In this document: piece by piece, positions 51,001 through 60,699 of the stretch
How positions within the stretch are numbered: position 1 is the first letter of the stretch
Layout of the letters: the number at the start of each line of letters is the position of its first letter
NCBI GenBank assembly: GCA_002633005.1
Contig: NMRA01000340.1
Coordinates: 120,232 to 184,231 of the forward strand
From: Phoronis australis
Lineage: Eukaryota > Phoronida > Phoronidae
Direction: 5' to 3'
Length of the DNA: 64,000 bases
The notes under the pieces: model-generated
The model's database searches: none
Told to the model about the DNA's origin: nothing
Seen by the model: only the letters and a program-made list of their open reading frames with translations
Made by a program: the position numbers and the translations under genes

Positions 51001-54000
51001 ATTGCCACTAAGGGGCACACCAAAAGTTAGATCTGTCCGAAAGTCGTCGTCGTCCATTGTCAACATCATATAAATACACTTACTAGTGATAAGCGCAAAA
51101 AAACAAAACTGCCATTAGGAGGCACCACAGTAGTCGAACTCATCGGAAAATCATCGCTAGCCATCCACTTCATAGTAAAAACATACACGCCAATTTTAAG
51201 AATTATCCTGAAGGCGGTTTGAATGATAGGTGAGTGGACGCCAAAAACCATACTTGAAAACAGTAAAAGAGGCCACTAGGTGGTACAAACAATCCATCTG
51301 AAAACAGAGAGATAGCGTCAACTTATTAACAAATGCCCGTATGCCAAATTTTATGAAAATACGTTGAGGACCTTTGAACATACAGAGGTAAACGTAAAAA
51401 GATGAAATTGCCACTAGGTGGCACACCAGTAGTCAGATTCGTCCGAAAGTCATTGCCGTCCGTTGTCAACATCATATAAATACACTAACTAAATTTAGTA
51501 AAGATCCTTTGAACGGTTTAGAACATACAGCCATAGGCGCAAAAAAAACTGCCACTAGGAGGCGCCACAGTAGTCAAAATCATCGGAAAATCATTGTCAG
51601 CCGTCCACTTCATAGTCAGAACATGTGCGAATTTTCACAATCATCCTTCGAGAGGGTTGGTTGATAGAGGGGTGGACGCAACAAAACAGACTCGAAAACA
51701 GTAAAAAATGGCCACTAGGTGGCGCAAACTATGTTGAATCCATCCGAAAACAGAAGGGCAGCGTCATCTCACTAAGAAGTGCCTATATACCAAATTTTAT
51801 GAAAATCTGATCAAAACTTTTTAAGATACAGAGGTAAACATAAAAAACTAAAATTGCCACTAGGGGGCACACCGGTAGTCGGATATTTCCGAAAGTTAGC
51901 TCATGCTGTCCCATCCATAGTAGGAACACGTGCAAAATTTCATGAAGCTACATCAAGGCATTTTAGAGATAGAGCAGCGATGCCGGACGGACGGACGGAG
52001 ATGACAGCATAATGCGTCCACATATAAATATCTGGGCGCATAAAAATCCACCAGGGGGCACAACTTAGGTCAAAACCATCTGAAACAGCACTTGTGCTGT
52101 TGTTTTCATGTACATTTCATTTTCCAAATTTCATGAACATCTATCAAGGAAATACAGAAATGTTGGATCAAATACTGGAATTTGCTTACTTGAGTTAGAG
52201 ACATTACATTTTGTCTTTCATGGACTTCTGCTTGGCTACTGGTATTATTATCGTTCTGGTCAATAGGAAATTTTTAGCCACCTATGCACCACTGGATATG
52301 GTTTTGATATTGATAAAGTCACTATCCTAGACTGCGAGGAGCATTTATTCAGAAGGGGTGTCAAAGAAGCTCCCCGGAAAGGCATCAAGCGCCCTCTATG
52401 AACAAACAAAGTTTATTAATGTTCAATCTGTCACACTTATGGGATAGTGTCCTGACCTCAATGCCGCATAGTCTGGTTAAAACGCTACCTATTGACCAGA
52501 ATGATAAGAACACCACCAGCAAAGCTGAATTCCGTGAGAAACGTCCACAACATCGCTAATGCAATTAAGCAAATTCCAGTATTCGACTTAATTTTACTGT
52601 ATTTTGTTACATAACTGGATGTCTCGAAACTTCATGCTTTCCATCGAGGAACTTGGTAGATATCAAGAACAACAAATTTGTAACTAGAGTACTGAGCAGT
52701 AGTCAGATTTGACTCAAAATCAAAGCCCAAGCTGTTGGCAAGCTAAAGACTATGGTCTGATATCATCAACAGTTGTCACAAATCTGTCAAAGGGAGTGAA
52801 ACAGGAACAGCAAGCAGCATGATACAACCTTACCAAAACCAAATTTTTCCTTTCATTTGTCCAGGTCTATAATGGCGAATGCTTAGATAATTTCTCGAAA
52901 GTTCTGTCTGATGATGACTATGGTACATATTATTTTTAAAACATGGAAAAAACAGAAAACATTAACTTGGTGCATCATGTCTCGATAACTCCCATTATCA
53001 AACACACAGGAAATGAACATGCCTGTATTATACTCACCGCCTGTTAGAACCAGACATTTAAGAACACACATGCCAAATTTCATGAAAATGCTTCTAGTAG
53101 TTAAGAAGACACAATGCCAGTTAGACGCCTACGCACCACTGAGAGATGAGGGCAACATACATCCACATATGCACGATATGCGGGCATGTACAAAGATTAT
53201 GACAAAGAAAACAATGCTTCAAGGTTAGAAAACATTGTTTCAAAGTAAGAAAATGTGTCTTATAAAATGAAGTGTAACTTACGAGGTTTTTCCATATTTG
53301 GTCCAGTATACCATTTACTTTGTTCGTCGTAAGGACCAACATTAGAGCATTCACGGAAGAAGGTACCACCCTCTGCCAGCTTATCGCAGTACATCTTGAA
53401 CGTCTTAATGGGACAAAGACGACATCCAGTTAACGCGCGCATCTCTGGTGGGTCGCGGATCTTGAATTTTTTAGCAGTCTTGCTGGATTGAAGACGTCGA
53501 CTAGAGTGTAGGAACTGTTCGCCAGCGGCATTTGTCCGAATCTCTAACCAATCTCGCTGCAGTTTTGCCATTGTGCTACACCTGAACAGTAAAATCAGGT
53601 CTAGTGCCACCTTGGTCTGTAGTGCTTGTGGCGAGTGATCACCAAACTGCGGTTGTGTAACAAGCCTCTTTAATAAACTGGTGACGCAAGCCGGCTTGAC
53701 AGCCTCCTCTTCTGGCTCGGGTTTCCTATTTTCCAGAGTGCTCAAACAGTCGAGGAAGACCTTGTTGGAAGATGAGAATTCCTCTTGGGTCAATATGTTC
53801 CAGCCACGTTTGAGGTGGAGCACGTATGACACGCTGTTGTGCATATCCTTGAACCATGCCACATTCAGGGGCTCGCCGCAAATTACTGTTTTCTGAGCCA
53901 AGGTCTTGTAAAACTTCTCTAAGCAAAGGTTGAGATCTACCAGTTCCACATTCCTCAAACCAGGGCGAAGCTTTTTACCATCTACCAGATGTATTCGGCA

Positions 54001-57000
54001 GAACTGCCACAATCTCTGGTAGTGACTTTTCCACACTGACTTCTTTGGGATAATGATCCCATGTGGTGTGTCCGTGGTTGGCACTTTAGCTTTTTTTACT
54101 CCAGGAACTTTCGGACGACGTTGAGGCTTGGGCAGTTCTTGGGATTGGGGAGTGCTGGAGGCACTTGTTACGTTTGTGTCGCACTGACTTAGAACTGGTT
54201 TAGCCTCGCTGCCATTAGATATCGTTAAGCCACTTGCTCTGGCCACCACATCTCCTTGTGAAGACGAGCACTCATTCTCCTGGGAAACTCCTACCCCCAT
54301 GGACGGCATCTGGTGGCCATCTGAGCATGTGTTCTCAGGCTCACGATTTTGCACTTCGCTTGACGAATCTGGCAAAGTCGCAGCTTTTTCCATTTCCAAA
54401 ATCATAGAGATCTGTACCTTCAAATCATCTGGCATGTCATGGAAATTCAGAGCTTGAATATCTGCCAATGTGACCTCATCGGAGCTCGACACATGCAAAC
54501 GATGGACTGACTTCTGCTGTGCATGTTTATGCAGTAACTGCGCGATACTTGCCTTCTGTTTCTGGGTGGGATTATTGATTAGCTGAGTTAGGTTGTCTTT
54601 GGTCAAAGTCAGTGGCCTAGCCTGCGTCCCTGTTGAATGATACGTATCTGCACAGGCACTGGCAACACTCTCTACCGAGCCAGGCTGCTGAGAATCCATG
54701 CCTCGCTCATTAATACAGTCCCTCTCTCGATCCAGCCGTTGAGGCGTCTTTCCTTTCTCTACGCGTTCTCTGATCTCGAGACTGCCAGATGCTTTCCGTT
54801 TCATTTCCATCTTCTTCTCAGCAAGCTGTTTCTCCCGCAGCTCCCGTGCCTGCTGACGTTTCTCCCGCAGTTCACGGCACATATTCTCCGCCTCTTCCAG
54901 TACATCAGGCTTTGTGACCACACCTGTAGTGACCACACCTGTAGTCTGCACAACTTTGCTCTCGGGTTGCTTGCTGTCCATGTTCATCAATGTCTTGTGA
55001 CTGCGCACGGAACTATTTCCAGCAAAATCTTTCTTTCGTTTACCAATTGAATGACTGGTGTTTAATAACCCGCGAGATGTTTCGTTGTTTTGTGCACTCA
55101 GTGTTGCTTGTGTATGAACAACTGAATCAGATGAACATTTCCTGTTATTACCTTTCTCATTACAGAGTTGTTTGGGTGACAAGCGTTTAAGTTCAGAAGT
55201 ACCTCTTTTACTAACAGAACGCTTATCTTTGGCAACAATTGTATCATCCGTCACTGATTTACCATGACGACTAGAAGATCTTTTATCCATTAAATTCAAG
55301 TCTCGCTCTGATGATCCAGAATAAAACTGGGCATTACGATTATCCAATGAACTCCTTCTGGACCCGTTAGACATACGCATATTATTTGTGCTATGTGAGC
55401 TGTTGAACTCATTGGATTGCCAAGGAGAATGTGGTCTGTGTGAATTTTCAAACGACCAGTAGTTAACGTCAAAAGCAACATCATCATTATACAGGTTTGG
55501 TGGAGCATGGAAAGGATTCCTGTTGTGCCACTGTGAGGCGCTATCATTCCATGGTGAATGCGACCAATTCCCTGATGACCAACCGCTCCATGAATTTGGC
55601 TCGCCAAATCTTTGACTCGAATCGAACGAATACGAAGGGGCATTTGACGACGGTTGATTGCAGCTTGGATTTTGTGAAGACCATCGTTTGTGATGACCAA
55701 CCTGTGAATGTCCAGCATTAAAGTTCACCTGCTTCTGGCCATCACCAAGACTGCGCGATAATCCTGGTGGCTTCTTGTTTGCATCCTGAGTGGCCTGCAA
55801 TTTCATTTCCTCTTTCTTCGTTTGTCTAACAAACAGAAAAACAGCAAATTAAGGAACAAGACAGAAGTTAATTGGTCACAGTCAAAACATCATATGTCAG
55901 AAATGGCCGATTCACTTCTGGTACAAAACTTTCAAATCTTATGCTTCGTGCACTGTTTTTAAATTGTTGCTGGGCATTTTTTAAAATACATTCGCACAAG
56001 GGGCTATCAAAATAGGACTGCGAATTTACCTTAATCGAAAACGAAGTAATAATTAGGAATTATTTTAAAACTGTCCAATTTCACAAAAATATAACTTTTA
56101 CGATTTTTATGAAAAAAAATTAAAGTTAGATAAAATGAAAAGTAACGATAATATAGAAAACTATAGTTCAGCGCCATTTGAAATTTCATCTATAATTTTA
56201 TCTAATGAAATTTGGTAATGTTACTGATACTGTTACTGATACTGTTACTTTTGTTATGAATATGCCTTTCTTTTTGTTAAATTTTACTGAAAACTCATGG
56301 TCATGCAGACTGGTACAAAGCCAATAATCATATTCTATAGACTTTTTGCTATTTTAATTGCTAAGTAAAAATCTACAGTTTCGTAGGTCTTTAGGTATGT
56401 GCATACTTGTCAATAATGTCCTAAGTAACCTCAAGTAACACCAACATGTGCCATAAGAGCCAAAACACTTCAATGGCAACAATGAGAGAATAACTGTTCG
56501 CATGGTAAATTTATAAGGCTAGACGCACACCAAGAGCTATGCACTTAGTCAGTTGCCTCAAGTGCCAGTAAGCTAAGCAAAACGCTCAATGCCAGTTATA
56601 CGCAAAGGACAGTGGTAAGTGAAGTAAACCAGTTCGTTCAATTACAGCCTAATTTCCTAGATCTTGACGCTAGCTGAACTCGGCTTACTGGGGCTTGTGA
56701 CAGTTGACCGAGCAAAAAACTCTTCTTGTACAACAAACTTAAAAATAAATTCATTAATCTTCCAAGGAATCAATATCTTTTAGCAGTGAATCTCAAGGTA
56801 CATAGTTTTAATGTCAAAACTTAAGCAGAAACACATTTGAGGTTTCAAAACTGCACTATTGTGTTCTTATACATTGACAGAATCGTATATAGACTCTTAA
56901 CTTTAATTCTTGTTAATCCCAAACCACGTTGCTTAACACATAAAGGTCAATTTACTGAGTTCCATCTCAAGCAATAACTGGCAGTTCTTCTCAAGTGAAA

Positions 57001-60000
57001 TCACTTGTTCTGCGACTGCAGAGCATGTGGTGACTAATATGGCAGTAAGTGGACTATACTCAAATTTCAGTGCTTTTAAAACAAGAGTCACCGTGAGTGT
57101 GCTGTACAATCCAACTGATTTCCGACAAAAATAATTGCCAAAACTCGTGTTTCAAGAGCTTCCAACATCGTTGTGAATGACTGCATTTTTTCAAATGCTT
57201 TCTGTCGATAGCTACACTACAGAACTCGAATGCGGCAAAACATCACTCTGGCACTGTATATCATTCACAGAAAAGAGAAAAAAAAATTTACTTGGTACGC
57301 CACATTGTCTGCTAAATTGCTGAGACTTTAGCGTATTTCAGCTTTAAAACCACGTGTCTCAACCCACAATAGAATGACTATACATACTTGCTCTCCAACA
57401 CCTTTCTGTGCGACGGGCCATTCAGGTGTCTGCTGTACTCACTCAGAGACTTGCACACCTGGAAACACAGCGTACAGGTGTGCACAGCGTTCCTGTAAGA
57501 TAATGGCATGAGACGAAGTTTAATTAATAATCAACATAATATCATTCTGGTTACCATTCAAGCTTACGTTAAAATGAAAAGTCACTGTTCGAATTTGGTG
57601 GAGAAAACACACACGCGCAGATTCTCACTGTAGACAGGCACATTGCAACCTTCAGGAAAAATGTATTAAATTCAGTCACTAAGATTCCTCTTGAACGTGA
57701 GAACATTTGGCCAAAATTTTCTCTCAGCAAGGCATGCAACTACCAAACTTTATTCAGTCTCTAAAATTACTGAACACTTAAAATTACTCACACCGAACAA
57801 TTTCCCATAATTTGGTGACCACCAAAACTTACTCAACCAGAAGAAATCTAAATGAGCAATTCACAGTTTTCCGAGTAGAACTCAAGAAAGAGTGACCACC
57901 AATAATTCCCCGAGTAAAATCTCGAGCACAGTAGGGATAATTACTCAAAAATTTCAAAAATTCCAAGAAAGAGCAAGAGCATCGCTGAGCTTCGATACGC
58001 GCCTACCACGTGTATCACACACAGTGCAAATACAAGGGATCATTGTTATTTTAAACAACACTAGTCATTACACAACACACCCCATTATTTTGGAAATACT
58101 GGTAAACTTAAAATAGCCTCTAGGGAATGCAAAGCAAGATATCAATGCTTTCCTCAAAAGGAACATACACGCCACCTTGCACCACAATTCTTTACGCAAT
58201 TTGGAGGATACGGATGCCAAGAACAAAGATTAAAACCTAAAGTAATATAAGGGCCACTAGGGGAGCAACGTAAGTTAACTCTGAAATGAAGCGTGTGCTG
58301 TTGTCGATGTGACAGTAACATATTTGCCAAACTTAATGAACTTCCATTAAGGAATCTTGTAGATATCAAGGCAAAAGTGCCTGACTAGGGGACTCCACAG
58401 TAGGTGAATCTGTCGCAAAATTCATGCCAACTGCCTCTCCTCAATAGAAACACGCAACAAATTTCAAACAGATCTGCCCAGGTACTTGGTAAATAAGCTA
58501 CAGGCAAAAAACAAAATTGCCACTAGGAGGCACCACAGCAATAAGACATGGTCAACTGTGTTCTTCTCAGGACGAACATACATATAACAATTTTCATTGA
58601 TAATCATTCCTGCTTGGTTATTAGTTGATTGCGAGGCGGATGACAAAATTCCATGAAAATATGCCTAGGGTCTCCCAAGATAACATCGAATAGGGGCACA
58701 GCAGGTGTCAGATCCACCCAACTGTTGGTATCATTCATTGTCAAATTCACAGATACACATGTGCCTAAACAAAGGTTCCACAGGGTGCACAGTAGTCGGC
58801 AAATGTAAACAAGAGCAACGCGGAGCGTTGAAATGCGCCCACAATTGCACCGCATACGGTATCCTTCTAGGGTTGTTTATTGGTACCATAAAGTGGCCAG
58901 TAGAGGGCATACTTTGCAAAATGGAAAGGCATGGTCATTGTCTCCTCAATGGGCTAGGGGCAAAATGTGAGTAATCTTCATAATACAAGCACATCCTATA
59001 CCTCAGTTGCTTAAAACACCACAGAAACATAGAATTAAAAACAAATTTACCAACATACGAGATTAGCACAGCATTAGAATGCCAGAAACAAATTTCTACT
59101 TGGAACTTTTCCTTCACAGTCACGAAGTAACACAAAGTATACACCTGAAGACCTATGAAAATACAGAGGTCAATGTAAAATACTAAAATTGCNTCTCCTC
59201 AATAGAAACACGCAACAAATTTCAAACAGATCTGACCAGGTACTTCGTAGATAATAAGCTACAGGCAAAAAACAAAATTGCCACTAGGAGGCGACACAGC
59301 AATAAGACATGGTCAGCTGTGTTCTTCTCAGGACGAACATATATATAACAATTTTCATTGATAATCATTCCTGCTTGGTTATTAGTTGATTGCGAGGCAG
59401 ATGACAAAATTCCATAAAAATATGCCTAGGAACTCCCAAGATAACATCGACTAGGGGCACAGCAGGTGTCAAATCCGCCCAACTGTTGGTATCATTCATT
59501 GTCAAATTCAGATACACATGTGCCTTAACAAAGGTTCCACAGGGTGCACAGTAGTCGGCAAATGTAAAAAATTAAAATAACCCTAGGGGACACTGCAGTA
59601 GTCTCCATTTGAGAATTCGTTCCATGATAGGAACATGCCTACAAAATGTCATGAATATTCATCAAGGGGTTGGGGAAAGAATACTTTTGCTAACATCTCA
59701 AAGCCAAGTGATTCAAAAAAAAGTAAATAATGAGCCCCAAAAACACCTTTAAGCTCAGCTCATTGACGCAAGAGCACGATGGGCGTTGACGGTCAACTTA
59801 CCTCTTCCTGTTCTCCACCTTAATGTGATGTATCATACTCCACAGGTGTTCTCTCAGAGTCTGAAAGAACACCAGCCGTATTAGAGAGATCACTCAACAC
59901 TCAACACAACAAAAACTACTAACTACAATAAAATTCGCACAATAAGTAGGAAATGCACACGTCAGAGTGTTGCTTAGAAAAAAGTTCCCTGGTATATTTC

Positions 60001-60401
60001 TAGATCCTGCACTTCAGCCTTCAGATTTAAGCCAGGTTTTGCCCACTTTCAAACTCCTCGGTCCACTTGCATCTAATATGTTAGCTGAACAAAATGCAAA
60101 CCAGAATCCTGCACACATCAAAGATTTTCTAATATAGGGTTTTAACACCTAAATTTTCGGAACACAACTTTTTGTCATCCGTTGGGCTCCAATAGTCTAG
60201 TGAAAATGGCTGAAATTCAAATATCGGTCATTTACAATTGAACTTCCGTTTAGAGTCCCAGGATAATTTAGTAACAAAGTAATTTGCAGTGAACTAATAA
60301 CAAATTATTTTATAACTATTATGTACTGATTGAAGAATCACCTCCTCTGCCGAAAAAGATAATCCACACAGGTCACAAGACAAATTTTCTTCGGAAGACA
60401 T
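35976..60401 (-). CDS. ZNF106: ZNF106-type zinc-finger / WD40 protein with captured recombinase-derived domain
   Basis: Eighteen coding exons join in phase to 2207 codons plus stop (5' to 3'): 60401-60342, 59860-59802, 57492-57388, 55825-53283, 49857-49748, 48647-48552, 47424-46765, 46080-45454, 44259-42982, 42670-42542, 41722-41588, 40566-40450, 39766-39509, 38775-38656, 38154-38083, 37785-37717, 36969-36826, 36017-35976. The order matches human ZNF106: two N-terminal C2H2 fingers, a long W/N/S-rich region, a basic and coiled-coil region leading to a conserved ILQG segment, KKLRKKK, seven-bladed-type WD40 repeats (ISVRDANSGLLLRNLQG is close to the human repeat) and two C-terminal fingers. 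The family is nuclear, RNA-binding and linked to splicing factors. The odd part is a Crypton-type recombinase-derived domain at about residues 660-958, not present in the human protein as I recall it. For the ninth exon I used the 42982-44259 copy; 44341-44983 is a truncated duplicate. Confidence 0.93.
36826..36969 (-). CDS. ZNF106: ZNF106 C-terminal zinc-finger exon
   Basis: It carries FGSCSSVFGLKEHVVHHVVVQH, whose first Cys is supplied by the previous exon (ECQ|FGSC), giving C-x4-C and paired His. A second finger then starts with CLWKDC. Human ZNF106 has the same two fingers at its C terminus. Confidence 0.9.
37717..42670 (-). CDS. ZNF106: ZNF106 WD40 repeat exons
   Basis: Seven exons (42670-42542, 41722-41588, 40566-40450, 39766-39509, 38775-38656, 38154-38083, 37785-37717), nearly all of phase 0, encode the propeller. 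Recognisable blades are LALYKEHVYAAGQDGIASKHN, YNGHKKAINC...TGGRDKSLIVFN, VYVGLNNGNVMCFN, ISVRDANSGLLLRNLQG...LYSASRDVD, IYICSLDGIVHCLN and STVCIYG. The GH and WD signatures are partly eroded, as in human ZNF106. The propeller is expected to be a protein-interaction platform. Confidence 0.9.
41170..41300 (+). repeat. tRNA-like SINE fragment
   Basis: A box-A-like 'gtgtggcacagcagtttgac' and box-B-like 'tgttcgaatcttgg' (41235-41248) are spaced as in a tRNA. It lies in a ZNF106 intron. Confidence 0.4.
41775..41850 (-). repeat. Short interspersed repeat
   Basis: Reverse-complement relative of 16690-16775 ('aaaagtattctgacaaaatg', 'ccccagaatgtcctgtcatg'). Confidence 0.45.
42982..44259 (-). CDS. ZNF106: ZNF106 exon 9 (linker, phospho-rich, KKLRKKK segment)
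   Basis: A 426-codon exon. It opens with LTKREEFLRKSRLSILQG, the end of the predicted coiled coil and the conserved ILQG match to human. It continues with S/T/P-rich disordered sequence and a basic patch RKKLRKKKERDQ followed by an acidic stretch EESSDVEIEGLDEG. It splices to the first WD40 exon at GAG|GTAATG. Confidence 0.88.
44341..44983 (-). pseudogene. Near-identical duplicate of part of ZNF106 exon 9, joined by an N
   Basis: The 643 bases 44341-44983 match 43697-44339 with only a handful of substitutions and no length change, and the two blocks abut across the single N at 44340. The duplicate has the exon acceptor but no donor, because the copy is cut off at the N and its frame runs into a stop. 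This is best explained as two alleles laid in tandem by the assembler. Confidence 0.85.
45180..45453 (-). repeat. Tandem repeat seeded at the ZNF106 exon 8 donor
   Basis: On the minus strand the exon ends TCCCAG|GTTTGTGAGGGTCAAGG. The following intron repeats 'atcccagtgagggtcaaggg' and 'ttagaggtcaagggtg' at intervals of about 65-85 bp (plus-strand starts near 45241, 45304 and 45387). Confidence 0.75.
45454..47424 (-). CDS. ZNF106: ZNF106 exons 7-8 (disordered linker and coiled coil)
   Basis: Exon 7 (47424-46765, 220 codons) is S/T/N-rich with no recognised domain. Exon 8 (46080-45454, 209 codons) has two basic clusters (GKKRKRQ, KSKRLKRPVAKPRKKQ), probable nuclear localisation signals. It ends in a heptad-like segment, LQMSLEEEAILREKRTVEEH to QHQLSQ, that matches the human coiled coil. 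Confidence 0.85.
48552..49857 (-). CDS. ZNF106: ZNF106 exons 5-6
   Basis: Exon 5 (49857-49748) continues the recombinase-derived domain past the conserved KWYTGPNMEKP end of exon 4 with HFLVKSLVMSTGKSV and NWFFILQAI. The H-x-x-R catalytic box of active tyrosine recombinases is absent. Exon 6 (48647-48552, 32 codons) is a short linker. Both junctions are in phase. Confidence 0.8.
49407..49632 (-). repeat. tRNA-derived SINE
   Basis: On the minus strand it has a box-A-like 'gtggcctggttgataagtgc' and a perfect box B GGGTTCAAGTCCC (plus 49570-49582). It continues into a tail shared with 31697-31925. It is not a functional tRNA gene, since the cloverleaf arms do not pair throughout. Confidence 0.7.
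50361..52100 (+). repeat. Higher-order repeat array rich in CTCF-like motifs
   Basis: It lies in ZNF106 intron 4. It opens with the family hairpin end (50361-50390) and then repeats a composite unit of about 400-440 bp, each with three sub-blocks ending in variants of TGGCCACTAGGTGGCGC, TTGCCACTAGGGGGCAC and CTGCCACTAGGAGGCGC. The first type starts at 50448, 50855, 51270 and 51709. Intervening phrases recur ('aaattttatgaaaatctg', 'catccacttcatagt', 'gaggggtggacgc'). A GGACGGACGGACGG run lies near 51985-52000. No coding potential. Confidence 0.85.
50448..52061 (+). promoter_or_regulatory. Twelve same-strand CTCF-like motifs
   Basis: Sites at about 50448, 50564, 50707, 50855, 51003, 51111, 51271, 51409, 51551, 51709, 51855 and 52047. 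Six match the published core CCASYAGRKGGCRS exactly (50448, 50855, 51409, 51709, 51855, 52047) and the rest have one to three mismatches. All point the same way. Occupancy by CTCF is an inference from motif alone. Confidence 0.55.
53283..54066 (-). CDS. ZNF106: Crypton-type tyrosine-recombinase-derived domain (DUF3504 type) in ZNF106 exon 4
   Basis: The last ~261 codons of exon 4 follow the layout of the QRICH1/ZMYM/KIAA1958 C-terminal domain: an N-terminal helical core-binding-like part (YQRLWQFCRIHL...LNLCLEKFYKTL...EEFSSSNKVFLDCLSTLEN), then FGDHSPQALQTKVALDLILLFR, LCPIKTFKMYCDKLAEGGTFF and KWYTGPNMEKP. The 'HSP.AL', 'CPI..F..Y' and 'WY' signatures are shared with QRICH1. The Arg in LLFRCS sits where the first catalytic arginine would be, but the downstream H-x-x-R box is missing, so it is probably a domesticated, inactive fold. 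Confidence 0.8.
54067..55825 (-). CDS. ZNF106: ZNF106 exon 4, N-terminal part
   Basis: This is the 5' part of a 2543-nt exon. After QTKKEEMKLQ it has a W/N/S-rich stretch (SWSGWSSGNWSHSPW and related) like that of human ZNF106. Then comes a basic helical segment rich in R, E and K (REKRQQARELREKQLAEKK), and a region with LTQLINNPTQKQKASIAQLL before the recombinase-derived domain. Confidence 0.88.
57388..60401 (-). CDS. ZNF106: ZNF106 N-terminal zinc fingers (exons 1-3)
   Basis: Exon 1 (60401-60342) begins MSSEENLSCDLCGLSF. Exon 2 (59860-59802) supplies TLREHLWSMIHH, completing finger 1 as C-x2-C-x12-H-x5-H. Exon 3 (57492-57388) holds finger 2, CTLCFQVCKSLSEYSRHLNG with PSH following, again C-x2-C-x12-H-x5-H. 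Both fingers have human counterparts at the same place. A 3' splice site (TTTTCTAG) about 42 bases before the ATG indicates an upstream non-coding exon. Confidence 0.9.
58080..58808 (+). repeat. CTCF-motif repeat family, further copy
   Basis: It contains 'gggccactaggggagc' (58252) and 'attgccactaggaggcacc' (58516-58534), with family phrases such as 'aaatttcaaacagatctg' and 'gaggcggatgacaaaattcc'. Confidence 0.6.
58807..58975 (+). repeat. Inserted copy of the hairpin end of the CTCF-motif family
   Basis: It starts AACAAGAGCAACGCGGAGCG, then 'ttgaaatgcgcccac', and carries TGGCCAGTAGAGGGCAT at 58894-58910. It interrupts the block that continues uninterrupted in the duplicate at 59194-59570. Confidence 0.6.
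59194..59570 (+). repeat. Duplicate of 58436-58808 joined by an N
   Basis: Starting immediately after the N at 59193, the sequence matches 58436-58808 with scattered substitutions and small indels. The duplicate runs on into 'aaattaaaataaccctaggg', whereas the first copy switches to the hairpin element. Probably alternative alleles. Confidence 0.7.
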
Positions 60402-60699
60402 CGTTGGCTTGTGATCCACCACTTCTACGACGGGTTTAATTCTAGAAAAGACAACGCACATTTGAAAATAGGATTCCTGCACGCATTTTTGAAACTGTGC
60501 CACAATTCGGTATAAGGTGAATGCACCTTTATGCAAATCACATTTGCTAAAAACAGAAATTATCTGTAATGCTACGCATGCTAAACTTGTGAATTCAGTA
60601 CCATTCCGTGCATCACATGACAATTAACGTATTCCGCACAAAGTCGAAGCATTTCGAGGCCTTTCATTACAAGCAAAACTAGAATTAAATAAGTATAGC

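Noticed and set aside
50448-52061. CRISPR-like array
   Set aside because: Spacing is long and irregular, the spacers are themselves repeated, and the host is an animal.
55296-55718. 140-codon minus-strand frame overlapping exon 4
   Set aside because: Alternative frame of the ZNF106 exon; the 847-codon frame matches the family and joins neighbouring exons in phase.
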